Below, piece after piece: positions 1 through 7,561 of a stretch of DNA of 46,924 bases; the stretch's first letter is position 1; each line of letters begins with the position of its first letter. Source of the stretch: JBPCPM01 sp050999155 (GTDB taxonomy: Bacteria > Actinomycetota > Thermoleophilia > Solirubrobacterales > 70-9); the NCBI GenBank assembly GCA_050999155.1, contig JBPCPM010000005.1, forward strand, positions 1 through 46,924. The letters run 5' to 3'. The notes under the pieces are model-generated. The model had not been told where the DNA came from. It was given only the letters and a program-made list of their open reading frames with translations, and did no database searches. A program made the position numbers and the translations under genes.

Positions 1-713
1 TTCATCGCCCAGATCGAGATGTCGAAGACCTGCGCCCCGAGGAACAGCATTCCAGCGGCCGCGACCAAGCCGAGGATCGTCAGCATCAGAGGCAGGCCCG
101 CCGCGACCAACGACCCGAAAGCGAGCAGCAGGATCCCCAGCGTCACCGGCCACGAAATGACCTCGGACTTGAGCATCGCGCTCTTGTTGGCCTCGTTGAA
201 GTCCGACCACATCCCCGACGCTCCCGAGAGATCAACGCGCACGTCATCAGCTCCCGCGCCACTCAAACGCTTCTTCAGGTCGTCGGCGGCGCGGACCATC
301 TCGTCCGGCGGCGCCCCGGCGCCGCCGACCACCAGCGCCGTGCGGCCGTCCGGCGAAACGGTGGAGCCCCTCTGCGGAGCGACCACCGCGCTGACGCGCC
401 GGTCTCGCTCGAGCACGGCTTGGACCCGGTCCAAGGTGCGACCGAAAGCGGGGTCGTCGATCGTGCGGCTGGGCGAACTCACGACCGCCTGGAGGGCGTA
501 AGAGCCCCCGCCGGCGAAGTCGCGGTCGATCTGCTCGCGCGCCTGCACCGACTCCGAGCCGCTCGCCTCCCAGCCGGCCCCCGAGAGGGCGTGCTCGACA
601 CGCGGTGCCAGCGCGCCGAGGCCGATCCCCAGCACCAGCCACGCCACGACGACCACTCGCACGTGGGTGGCCGCCCAGCGACCTAGGCGGCCGATCGGAC
701 CTACGTCAGACAA
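1..713 (-). CDS. MMPL/RND-family membrane transporter, N-terminal part (cut by window edge)
   Basis: This is the first ~237 residues of an MMPL-type exporter; the rest lies left of position 1. Read from a TTG at 713, it has one membrane segment (about residues 18-38, rich in V, A, L), then a roughly 130-residue extracytoplasmic domain with the ALVVGG-type strands common in these proteins, then at least two more hydrophobic segments close to the window edge (EVISWPVTLGILLLAFGSL and the stretch after it). MMPL proteins export lipids or drugs using the proton gradient. The TTG is the only usable start before upstream stops, and it overlaps the end of the DUF2892 gene by 13 bases, so the two are probably translationally coupled in an arsR-DUF2892-MMPL operon. 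The substrate is unknown. The family call is firm and the exact start is not. Confidence 0.8.
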   Translation of the reverse strand, partial: MSDVGPIGRLGRWAATHVRVVVVAWLVLGIGLGALAPRVEHALSGAGWEASGSESVQAREQIDRDFAGGGSYALQAVVSSPSRTIDDPAFGRTLDRVQAVLERDRRVSAVVAPQRGSTVSPDGRTALVVGGAGAPPDEMVRAADDLKKRLSGAGADDVRVDLSGASGMWSDFNEANKSAMLKSEVISWPVTLGILLLAFGSLVAAGLPLMLTILGLVAAAGMLFLGAQVFDISIWAM

Positions 714-937
714 GAGGTCACGCGCCCGGCCGGCGGCCGCCCCAAAGGCTCACGCCGAACAGGTCCGAGCAGGCAGAAATTGAACAGGCGGGCCGCGATC
801 GGTACCAGCCCGACCACTGTCATCACGACGCCACCGGCGCCCCCCACGACCGCCAACCCGACCACGATCAGCGCCGGCCCCGCAACAATTCTGAACAGCC
901 GACCGCCCGTTCCTCGCATGAAATCCACGAACGACAC
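701..937 (-). CDS. DUF2892 (YgaP-like) two-helix membrane protein
   Basis: A protein of about 78 residues with a short FMRGTGGRLFR start, two hydrophobic helices separated by a glycine-rich turn (VVGGAGGVVMTVVG), and the LFNFCLLGP ending that marks the DUF2892 family, the membrane part of YgaP-type rhodaneses. I chose the GTG at 937 because GGGAGG lies five bases before it; GTG 985 and GTG 928 are alternatives. A longer reading up to 1126 would overlap most of arsR and is unlikely. It sits between an ArsR regulator and an MMPL exporter on the same strand. DUF2892 genes often accompany sulfide or persulfide-sensing ArsR genes, so a role in sulfur or metal stress is possible, but that is inference. 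Confidence 0.75.
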   Translation of the reverse strand: MSFVDFMRGTGGRLFRIVAGPALIVVGLAVVGGAGGVVMTVVGLVPIAARLFNFCLLGPVRREPLGRPPAGRVTSCLT

Positions 938-992
938 CTCGACCTCCCGATAGTTGGGCGGCGCGGACGCGTCGCTGCCCTGCACTACTGAC

Positions 993-1304
993 TCACGCAG
1001 CCTGGCCCGACAGCGTCGAATCGAGCGCGTCGAGCTGGCGGCGAAGCCCGCCGCACACCAGCTCACACAACGCGAAGACCGACTCGTCGGCGATCGCGTA
1101 ACAGACGAAAACCCCGCGCTTCTCACGAGCGACGATCCCCGCCTGATGCAAGACGTTCAGATGCTTCGAGACGTTCGGCTGCGTGGCCTGTGTCGCCTCG
1201 GTCAGCTCCTGCACCGTCGCCGGACCGTCGCGGAGCTGATCCAACAACTTGATGCGCATCGGCTCGCCGATCACCCGAAAGCGCTCGGCGATCAAATCAA
1301 CCAA
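993..1304 (-). CDS. ArsR/SmtB-family winged-helix repressor
   Basis: A protein of 103 residues with a complete ArsR fold: helix (LLDQLRDGPATVQELTE), recognition helix (ATQPNVSKHLNVLHQAGIV) and wing (AREKRGVFVCYAI). Three cysteines follow in the dimerisation part: one in VFVCYAIA and two in FALCELVCGG, candidates for metal or persulfide sensing. It probably represses its own operon with the DUF2892 and MMPL genes downstream. The reported start is a TTG with no obvious Shine-Dalgarno; the frame stays open for 15 more codons upstream without a usable start, and those codons (IEVPHPLPEP) look like a normal family N-terminus, so the true start may lie slightly upstream on a rare codon. Family call firm, ligand unknown. 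Confidence 0.85.
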   Translation of the reverse strand: MVDLIAERFRVIGEPMRIKLLDQLRDGPATVQELTEATQATQPNVSKHLNVLHQAGIVAREKRGVFVCYAIADESVFALCELVCGGLRRQLDALDSTLSGQAA

Positions 1305-1354
1305 CGGCTCGGGCAGCGGGTGCGGAACCTCGATGCGATCACCATATGCCTACT

Positions 1355-1372
1355 CACTCATCTAGTCAAGTG
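1355..1372. promoter_or_regulatory. Candidate operator between arsR and DUF2243
   Basis: An imperfect inverted repeat, CACT-N10-AGTG centred on CTAG, lies in the 103-base gap between the divergent arsR and DUF2243 genes. Its position suits an ArsR-type operator. The symmetry is only partial, so this is a weak call. Confidence 0.3.
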
Positions 1373-1407
1373 TTTAGGGACGACCGGCACCCGGGCACCG
1401 AGCAGCC

Positions 1408-1854
1408 ATGTCTTCCGAAGCCGCGACAGCCGGCACCCCCACGCCCACCGATTTGGACCGCGAAGAGGGCCGCTTCAACAAGGGCGGATCCCTACTCGGG
1501 ATCGGCTTCGGCGGGTTTGTCGACGGAATCGTCCTCCACCAGCTCCTGCAGTGGCACTGCATGCTCACCAGCCAAGGTGACTACCCCGCTACGACGATCG
1601 CCGGACTCGAGAAGAACACGCTCTGGGACGGCCTCTTCCACGTTTCCACCTGGATCGCCGCGACCGTCGGGATCTTCAGCGTGACCAGCGCGATTCGCGC
1701 CGGCTACCGCGCCGTCACCCGCCAACAGATCGGGCTGATCCTGATGGGCTGGGGCGCCTTCAACCTCGTCGAAGGCATCGTCGACCACCACGATGGGCGC
1801 GGCTGGTTTCGAACCAGCGACCTCTCGCGTGTGAAGCGAGCGCTCTCCCGCTGA
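1408..1854 (+). pseudogene. DUF2243 membrane protein, 3' end replaced by antisense tRNA-Val sequence
   Basis: Residues 1-128 match the DUF2243 membrane protein family: GIGFGGFVDGIVLHQLLQWH at the start, DYPATTIAGLEKNTLWDGLFH in the middle, and GWGAFNLVEGIVDHH. Full members continue with a conserved LLG-H-V stretch and a final membrane helix. Here family sequence stops at HH (position 1791), and the last 20 codons, DGRGWFRTSDLS and onwards, are simply the complement of a tRNA gene read in frame. The gene therefore lacks about 35-40 residues and is probably not functional in this arrangement. It diverges from arsR. The other half may lie at the far end of an integrated element outside the window. 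Confidence 0.8.
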
Positions 1855-1865
1855 GCTACGCGCCC
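1794..1865 (-). tRNA. tRNA-Val (anticodon CAC)
   Basis: A full 72-nt cloverleaf on the minus strand: 7-bp acceptor stem (GGGCGCG with CGCGCCC), D arm with AGCGGGA loop, anticodon stem CTCGC/GCGAG around the loop TTCACAC (anticodon CAC), a 5-nt variable loop, and T arm GCTGG-TTCGAAA-CCAGC. The discriminator base is A, and CCA is not encoded. The DUF2243 reading frame on the other strand runs into its 3' end. Confidence 0.95.
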
Positions 1866-1964
1866 TCGGGCACAGATAGTAGAACGCGGCCGGGGCCGCC
1901 GCCTTGCGTTGCCGGGCGTGATCGCGGGTACCCCACCTGACCAACCGATCTACAGGAGGTCCGC

Positions 1965-2708
1965 ATGACCGACTCACTGCGCGAGGTCGCCCCCGGCGTC
2001 CACCGCTTCGCCGATGGCCTCGTCAACTGGTACCTCGTCGTCACCGACGATGGCTTGACCCTCTTCGACACCGGTTGGCCGCGAAGCTGGCCACGGATCT
2101 CCGCCGCCCTGCACGGGCTCGGCCACGAACCGAAGGACGTCAGCGCCATCGTGCTCACCCACGGCCATCCCGACCACATGGGTGGGGCCCACGACGCCCA
2201 CGAGCACTGCGACGCTCCGGTCTACGTCCGCGACGCCGAGGCCGGGCGGGTGGCCGGCGAGGCCAAGGGCGCGTCTCCCTTCGCGCTCGTGCCCTCGCTG
2301 CTGCCGGTGCTGTGGCGTCCCGCGTCGTTCGGCTTCGTCATGCACGCGACCCTCCGGGGCTTTCTCACGCCCACCTGGGTGAAGGACGTCCGGACCTTCA
2401 GCGCCGAGCCGCTCGACGTCCCGGGCCGCCCCAGGCCGCTGGCGACCCCTGGCCACACCGAGGGCCACACTTCGTTTGAGCTGCCCGATCACGGCGTCCT
2501 GATCGCCGGCGACGCACTGCTGACCATGAGCCCGCTGACCCGCGAGGAGGGACCTCAGCGCCCGCCCGCGCGGCTCAACGTCGACAACGATGATGTTGAG
2601 GCCTCGCTGGACGTGCTCGCGGCCGTCGACGCCGAGCTGATCCTGACCGGCCACGGCGATCCGTGGAAGGGCACGCCGGCGCAGGCCGTCAAGCGGGCGC
2701 GCGGCTGA
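1965..2708 (+). CDS. MBL-fold metallo-hydrolase
   Basis: A 247-residue metallo-beta-lactamase-fold hydrolase. The metal-binding motif THGHPDH is at residues 65-71 (HxHxDH), a further His lies in TPGHTEGH, the bridging Asp is in IAGDALL, and the last ligand His is in LTGHGDPW. Proteins of this type use two metal ions to hydrolyse thioesters, lactones or phosphoesters; the substrate cannot be told from sequence. The start is well supported by AGGAGG seven bases before the ATG. It stands alone between the tRNA-Val gene and the SRP RNA. Confidence 0.88.
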   Translation: MTDSLREVAPGVHRFADGLVNWYLVVTDDGLTLFDTGWPRSWPRISAALHGLGHEPKDVSAIVLTHGHPDHMGGAHDAHEHCDAPVYVRDAEAGRVAGEAKGASPFALVPSLLPVLWRPASFGFVMHATLRGFLTPTWVKDVRTFSAEPLDVPGRPRPLATPGHTEGHTSFELPDHGVLIAGDALLTMSPLTREEGPQRPPARLNVDNDDVEASLDVLAAVDAELILTGHGDPWKGTPAQAVKRARG

Positions 2709-2752
2709 TCGGCCGGCCGCCCCCTGTGGTGCCCCGGGGGAGCCGCGGGCGC

Positions 2753-2758
2753 TAGGAT
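2753..2758 (+). promoter_or_regulatory. -10 element for the SRP RNA
   Basis: The hexamer TAGGAT lies seven bases before the predicted 5' end of the SRP RNA (2766). No clear -35 is visible. Confidence 0.55.
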
Positions 2759-2765
2759 CACCAGC

Positions 2766-3035
2766 GACCGTGCTAGGCGGGGCGCTAGCGGTGCCCTGTA
2801 CCCGCAATCCGCTCCAGCGGGGCTGAATTCCCACCCAAGAGCCGGACCTTCGAGGTCAGTGCGTCGCGGGCGGTGTTGACGGCCAGGTCCTGCGCGATGG
2901 ACGCCCGTGAACCAGGTCAGGTCCGGAAGGAAGCAGCCTTAAGCGTCAGCGCCCATGCGCCGCAGGAGTGCCTGGCCCGAGCCGACCACGGCGGGATCGC
3001 TCGGCAGGTGTGTGTCCGACGGTGGGTGCACGGTC
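2766..3035 (+). ncRNA. ffs: Signal recognition particle RNA, large (Alu-containing) type
   Basis: The S domain contains the near-invariant stretch GTCAGGTCCGGAAGGAAGCA (2917-2936) inside a long hairpin whose arms are GGCCAGG (2881-2887) and CCTGGCC (2971-2977). Upstream lies a recognisable Alu domain (GCGGTGCCCTGTACCCGCAA, then GGGGCTGAATTCCC), very like the Bacillus large scRNA. The 5' and 3' ends pair perfectly: GACCGTGC (2766-2773) with GCACGGTC (3028-3035). A run of five T follows at 3038-3042. This gives about 270 nt, the size of the large bacterial SRP RNA rather than the ~110-nt 4.5S form. The RNA scaffolds Ffh for co-translational membrane targeting. Confidence 0.93.
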
Positions 3036-3041
3036 ACTTTT

Positions 3042-4598
3042 TCACCCGCACCCCCGGGTGAGCAGCACCCACGAGCGGTTGCCCGCGACCTCGCGGTAGC
3101 CCTCCGGGGGCGTTGCGTCCAGCGGCGTCGGGTCGCGACGGTCCAACGTAAAAAGGCGCTTGACCCGTTCATCGCGCGGGGCGACGAACGCCCCGTCACC
3201 CGGCGGCTCCACGGCGGCCGAGAGGATCTCCCGGGGGGAGCGTTCCAAGGCCCACGCGAGGATCGGCACGGGGCGGTGGTTGGGGACGTACACCCGGGGA
3301 CACCGCGCGATCGCCCGTGAGGCGCCCGGCTGCTGGGCAAGCGCGACGAGGTCGTTCTGGATCTTGTCGCGGTCGACCGACCGGCCGTGGAGGTCGACCA
3401 GTCGCTGCGCCTGGAACGGGGTGGTCAGCAACAGCAGCAGTCCACCTGCCGCGGCTGCCAGCCGCCAGGCCTCGCGCGCACGGCCCGCCGGCAGCCGGCC
3501 CCAGCCGACGAGGGTTGCGCCGCAAAGGACCAGCAGCCCGGCGGCCGGCACTGTGAGGTACCGGGAGATCAGCGGCAGCCCAACCAGGCCGTAGGCGGCG
3601 AACACGGCGAGGCCCGCGGCGATCATCGCCACCGGCAACGCCGCCGCCCGGAGTGTCGTCCCCACGGCGGGCGCCAGCACCAGCGGCCGCAGGCGTCCGA
3701 GTCTCGGTGCCGCTCCGGCCCGGCCCGCCGGCGCGGCGGCGCGGACGAGACCGGGGTGGGCGAGGACGGCACCGACCTTGTCGCGGTAGCGCACCGTGAG
3801 CGCCAGGCCCGCCAGGAGCCCGGCCGCGCCGACCACCCCGGGCTCCTGGGTCAGGAAGCCCAGCAGGCGGGCGAACCGGAAAGGCACGTCGTCGAGACCG
3901 GTCGGCCGCTCAAGCGTCTCGACGTTGTCGCGGGTCCCGGTGAACGAGTGCAGCGGGTCGCCGGCGGCCAGCAGGTCGAACAGCGCCCAGAGGAGCGGCC
4001 CGGCCGCCACGAACCCGGCGACGACGATCCGCTCGCGCCGCGCGATCTCGGGCCACGACCACAGCGCGTACAGCCCCGCCAACGCCCACGCCTCGGGGCG
4101 CAGCAGGCCGGCAACGACCAGAAGGGCCAGCACCGGCCGCCCGGCCCGGGCCCTGCCCGCCTCGATCGCGGCGGCCGACACGACGAGGGCGAGAAACGGG
4201 ATGTCGACGAACCCCCGCAGCGCCCAGGACACCAACGGCTCGCGCGTGGCCAGCGCCACCGCCGCGATCGCCCCGCCCCAGGGCCCGAACAGGCGGGTGC
4301 CCAGCACGTAGGTCGCCGCGATCAGCGCGACCCAGCTCAGCGCCACCAGGACGCTGATCGCGCCGGGCCCCGCGTCGCCGAGCGGCCTGACCGCCAGGCC
4401 GGCGACCGTCAGGAGCGGGTGAGGCGTGGGGGCAAGGGTGACGTCGTAGACCGGCTGGGAGCCGGCCGCGATCTCCCTGCCCCACTCGAGGGCGTAGAAC
4501 GTGTCGTAGTTGACGTAGGTCACGCCCCAGGCGGCCGCCGCGATCAGCGCCACCAGGGCGGCCGGCAGCGCGGGGTGGGTGTCGGTGAGCCGCCGCAC
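3042..4598 (-). CDS. Multi-pass membrane protein, GT-C glycosyltransferase-like
   Basis: A 518-residue protein with roughly 9-11 hydrophobic segments and a soluble C-terminal domain of about 110 residues. After the first membrane helix it has an acidic loop (YDTFYALEWGREIAAG) and then TPHPLLT. This layout is typical of GT-C enzymes, which use lipid-linked sugars outside the membrane, but no family-specific motif is visible and the assignment is tentative. The start is a GTG; it is the only start codon in frame before an upstream stop. It is divergent from dnaX (42 bases apart) and its stop codon overlaps the U-run of the convergent SRP RNA. Arginine/alanine-rich low-complexity around residues 285-310 suggests a cytoplasmic loop. 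Confidence 0.6.
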   Translation of the reverse strand: MRRLTDTHPALPAALVALIAAAAWGVTYVNYDTFYALEWGREIAAGSQPVYDVTLAPTPHPLLTVAGLAVRPLGDAGPGAISVLVALSWVALIAATYVLGTRLFGPWGGAIAAVALATREPLVSWALRGFVDIPFLALVVSAAAIEAGRARAGRPVLALLVVAGLLRPEAWALAGLYALWSWPEIARRERIVVAGFVAAGPLLWALFDLLAAGDPLHSFTGTRDNVETLERPTGLDDVPFRFARLLGFLTQEPGVVGAAGLLAGLALTVRYRDKVGAVLAHPGLVRAAAPAGRAGAAPRLGRLRPLVLAPAVGTTLRAAALPVAMIAAGLAVFAAYGLVGLPLISRYLTVPAAGLLVLCGATLVGWGRLPAGRAREAWRLAAAAGGLLLLLTTPFQAQRLVDLHGRSVDRDKIQNDLVALAQQPGASRAIARCPRVYVPNHRPVPILAWALERSPREILSAAVEPPGDGAFVAPRDERVKRLFTLDRRDPTPLDATPPEGYREVAGNRSWVLLTRGCG

Positions 4599-4626
4599 GG
4601 CGACGGAGCATGGCGCAGGACACCAC

Positions 4627-4632
4627 TAGAAT
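4627..4632 (+). promoter_or_regulatory. -10 element of dnaX, probably leaderless
   Basis: TAGAAT ends only eight bases before the dnaX GTG. With normal -10 to start-site spacing, transcription would begin at or next to the start codon. No Shine-Dalgarno precedes the GTG. Confidence 0.5.
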
Positions 4633-4640
4633 GGACTGTC

Positions 4641-6581
4641 GTGGCCTCGTTGTACCGGCGACACCGTCCCCGCTCCTTCGACGACGTCGTCGGTCAGGAG
4701 CATGTCGTGCGCACCTTGCGCAACGCCGTCGACGGCGATCAGGTCCACCACGCCTACCTGTTCGTCGGCTCGCGGGGCACGGGCAAGACCTCGATGGCCA
4801 AGATCCTGGCGAGCGCGGTCAACTGCCGCGAGCGCCCGGGAGCCGGGGTGTGCGGCGAGTGCGAGTCGTGCCGCACGATCGCCGACGGCACCTCGCTCGA
4901 CGTGATCGAGATGGACGCCGCCTCCAACCGCTCGGTCGACGACATCCGCGACCTGCGCGAGCGCGTCGGCTACGCCCCCGCTGTCGCCCGCTCGAAGCTC
5001 TACATCCTCGACGAGGCGCACATGCTCACCAAGGAGGCGTGGAACGCGTTCCTCAAGACGCTGGAGGAGCCACCGCCGAACACGATCTTCATCCTCGCCA
5101 CCACCGAGGCGCACAAGGTCATGCCGACCATCGTCGACCGCTGCCAGCGGTTCGACTTCCAGCGCCCGTCGATCGAGCAGGTCAACGAGGTGCTCGCCCG
5201 GGTGGCCGTCGCCGAGACGATCGACCTCGACGAAGCGGCCCGCACGATGATCGCCCGCGCCGCGGCGGGCAGCTTCCGTGACGCGCTCGGGACCCTCGAC
5301 CAGCTGGTCAGCTACGGCGGCGCCCACGTCGACTACGACGCCGTGCTCGCCGTCCTCGGCGTGGCCGACGCCGAGGTGATCCTCGAAGCCGGGGAGGCCC
5401 TGGCCGAGCAGTCGCCCGAGCGGGCGCTGGCTGCCGTCGACGCCGTCGATCGCTCCGGGCGTGACCTTCCCCAGTTCGGCCGGGACCTGATGGCCCACCT
5501 GCGCCACCTGCTCGTGCAGCGGGCCACGGGCTCCCTGCCGGAGAGCTTCGCCGTCACCTCCGGGCACCCCGTCCGGCTGCGCGCCCAGGCCGAGGCGATC
5601 GCGCCGCCGATCATCACCCGCGCCATCGATGAGCTGTCGGTCGCCCTGCGCGAGGTTCGCGAGGGAGCCGACGCCCGCGTGATGATCGAGGTCGCACTGC
5701 TCAAGGCCGCCCGCCCGCAGCTCGATGCATCGCTGCGCAGCGTGCTCGACCGCCTCGACCGCCTCGAGGCGGGGCTCCAGCAGCCGCCGGCGCCCGCGCC
5801 GCCGAGCGCCCCGACCCCGCCGTCCCGGGCCCCGGCGGTCCGCTCGGCGCCCGAGCCCGCCCGGGGCGACGACGATCCAGCGGCGCCGGCGGGCGATTCC
5901 AGCCGCACCGACCCGCCTGCTCCTCCACCCGCCCACCAACCGCCCCTCGGTCCGGAGGCCGCCCGTCCGCCCGAGCCGCCGCCTGAGCCGGAGCGGCACG
6001 AGCCTCCGGCGCCCTCGGTCGCCCCGGTGGCAGACCCGGGCCCCGGTCCGAAAGGCCAGGACCGCGCTGCCGGCAACGGCCACGGCGACCTCGACGACGC
6101 GGCCCCTGCGACCGAGCAGGATGCCGCTCCGGTTGCCCCCGTCACATCGATCTCCCCGCCGACCACGCAACCGACCGTCGACATCGAGCGCGCCCAGGAC
6201 CTCTGGCCCGCGGTCGTCGAGCACCTGCACGAGACGGGCTCGATGGTGCTGGCCAGCTCGTTTCAGGACGCCCGGCCCGTCGCCCTTGCCGACGGGGAGC
6301 TCGTCGTCGGCTTTCCCGAGCAGGCCCGCTTCAACCGCCGCAAGGCCGAGACGCGCGAGAATCAGGCCCACCTGGCCGAGGCCCTGCAGGCGGTGCTCGG
6401 CGTGCAGCTGCGCCCCGTCTACGCCGCGCTCGACACCGTCGAGGAGGCCATGGCCGACGAGGTCGACGAGGACGAGCTGATCGAGCGGATCAAGGAGACC
6501 TTCGACGCACAGGAGATCATCGAGCCGGAGGCGGGTGCGAGCCCGGACTCCGAGCCACCAGCAACCGAACCGGAGGAGTAG
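4641..6581 (+). CDS. dnaX: DNA polymerase III subunit gamma/tau
   Basis: A 646-residue clamp-loader ATPase. The P-loop GSRGTGKTS is at residues 43-51, a zinc module follows (Cys in VNCRERPGAGVCGECESC), then the Walker B LYILDEAHML and the sensor/SRC region TTEAHKVMPTIVDRCQRFDF. AAA+ domains I-III span about residues 1-370. A proline/alanine-rich linker (about 380-510) leads to a tau-like C-terminal domain. I place the start at GTG 4641 because VASLYRRHRPRSF matches the family N-terminus; the frame is open far upstream but that part is antisense to the neighbouring gene. No slippery A-run for a gamma frameshift is seen. It is followed by ybaB after two bases and then recR, the classic dnaX-ybaB-recR order. 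Confidence 0.96.
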   Translation: MASLYRRHRPRSFDDVVGQEHVVRTLRNAVDGDQVHHAYLFVGSRGTGKTSMAKILASAVNCRERPGAGVCGECESCRTIADGTSLDVIEMDAASNRSVDDIRDLRERVGYAPAVARSKLYILDEAHMLTKEAWNAFLKTLEEPPPNTIFILATTEAHKVMPTIVDRCQRFDFQRPSIEQVNEVLARVAVAETIDLDEAARTMIARAAAGSFRDALGTLDQLVSYGGAHVDYDAVLAVLGVADAEVILEAGEALAEQSPERALAAVDAVDRSGRDLPQFGRDLMAHLRHLLVQRATGSLPESFAVTSGHPVRLRAQAEAIAPPIITRAIDELSVALREVREGADARVMIEVALLKAARPQLDASLRSVLDRLDRLEAGLQQPPAPAPPSAPTPPSRAPAVRSAPEPARGDDDPAAPAGDSSRTDPPAPPPAHQPPLGPEAARPPEPPPEPERHEPPAPSVAPVADPGPGPKGQDRAAGNGHGDLDDAAPATEQDAAPVAPVTSISPPTTQPTVDIERAQDLWPAVVEHLHETGSMVLASSFQDARPVALADGELVVGFPEQARFNRRKAETRENQAHLAEALQAVLGVQLRPVYAALDTVEEAMADEVDEDELIERIKETFDAQEIIEPEAGASPDSEPPATEPEE

Positions 6582-6583
6582 CC

Positions 6584-6928
6584 GTGCCCCAGCCCAACAT
6601 GCAGCAGATGCTCAAGCAGGTCCAGCAGATGCAGGCCGAGATGGAGCAGGCGCAGGCCAAGCTCGGCGACGAGGTCGTCGAGGGGAGCGCCGGGGGCGGC
6701 GTGGTCAAGGTCGTGGTCAGCGGGGACCTCAGCGTGCGCACGGTGACCATCGACCCCGAGGCCGTGGACCCCGAGGACGTCGACACGTTGCAGGACCTCG
6801 TCACGGCCGCAGTCAACGACGGCATCCGCGCCGCGCAGGAGCTCGCCTCCGAGCGGATGGGCGCCGTGACCGGCGGCCTCGGCGGTGGCCCGGGCGGCCT
6901 GGGCGGTCTCGGCCTGCCGGGGATGTGA
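6584..6928 (+). CDS. YbaB/EbfC-family nucleoid-associated protein
   Basis: A 114-residue protein with the family pattern: N-terminal glutamine/methionine-rich helix (MQQMLKQVQQMQAEMEQAQ), a strand with GGGVVKVVVSGDLSVRTVTI, and a C-terminal helix. A glycine-rich tail (GGLGGGPGGLGGLG) ends the protein. YbaB dimers bind DNA and coat the nucleoid. The start is GTG 6584, two bases after the dnaX stop, with GGAGGA at the end of dnaX acting as ribosome-binding site. Translational coupling with dnaX is likely. Confidence 0.92.
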   Translation: MPQPNMQQMLKQVQQMQAEMEQAQAKLGDEVVEGSAGGGVVKVVVSGDLSVRTVTIDPEAVDPEDVDTLQDLVTAAVNDGIRAAQELASERMGAVTGGLGGGPGGLGGLGLPGM

Positions 6929-6941
6929 GCAGCCGGACCCG

Positions 6942-7547
6942 ATGAGCGCCCCGGCGATCACGCGGCTCGTCACCGAGCTCTCCCGGCTGCCGGGCGTGGG
7001 CCAGCGGACGGCGCAGCGGCTGTCGTTCCACCTGTTGCGCGCGAGCGACGACGAGGCCTTCGCCCTGGCCGACGCGATCCGCGAGGTCAAGGAGAAGGTC
7101 GGGCTGTGCGTCGAGTGCTTCAACCTCGCCGAGTCCGAGCGCTGCCGGATCTGCACCGACGACCGTCGCGACCGTTCCATCCTGTGCGTGGTCGAGGAGC
7201 CGGCCGACGTGCTGTCGATCGAGCGGACCCATGAATACCGGGGGCTGTACCACGTGCTCGGCGGGTCGCTGTCCCCCCTGGACGGGGTCGGGGCCGACGA
7301 CATCAAGCTCGCCGAGCTGCTGCAGCGCGCCAGGGACGGCGTGGTGGAGGAGGTGGTCGTGGCGACCAACCCGACGACGACCGGCGAGGCGACGGCGCTC
7401 TACATCTCCGACGCGCTGGCCGACGAGGTCACGGTCAGCCGTCTGGCCTCGGGCCTGCCGGTCGGCGCCGACCTCGAGTACGCCGACGAGATCACGCTGG
7501 GCAAGGCGCTGTCCGGGCGCCGGGCGCTTGGCGCGCGCCCAGGCTGA
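6942..7547 (+). CDS. recR: Recombination protein RecR
   Basis: A 201-residue protein, the usual size for RecR. It has an N-terminal helix-hairpin-helix (LSRLPGVGQRTAQRLSFHLL), a zinc finger CVECFNLAESERCRIC, a Toprim domain beginning VVEEPADVLSIERT, and a C-terminal ATNPTTTGEATALY stretch, all family hallmarks. RecR acts with RecO/RecF to load RecA at gapped DNA. The ATG at 6942 gives the standard N-terminus and lies 13 bases after ybaB; longer in-frame readings overlap ybaB. Confidence 0.96.
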   Translation: MSAPAITRLVTELSRLPGVGQRTAQRLSFHLLRASDDEAFALADAIREVKEKVGLCVECFNLAESERCRICTDDRRDRSILCVVEEPADVLSIERTHEYRGLYHVLGGSLSPLDGVGADDIKLAELLQRARDGVVEEVVVATNPTTTGEATALYISDALADEVTVSRLASGLPVGADLEYADEITLGKALSGRRALGARPG

Positions 7548-7561
7548 ACCCGGTCGGCGGT

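Noticed and set aside
3387..4640. N-terminal extension of dnaX by over 400 codons
   Set aside because: The stretch is antisense to the GT-C-like gene and low in complexity; DnaX homology begins at GTG 4641 with its own -10 hexamer.
4641..6581. Programmed frameshift for a gamma form of DnaX
   Set aside because: No slippery A-rich heptamer or following stem was found in the region between the ATPase and tau domains.
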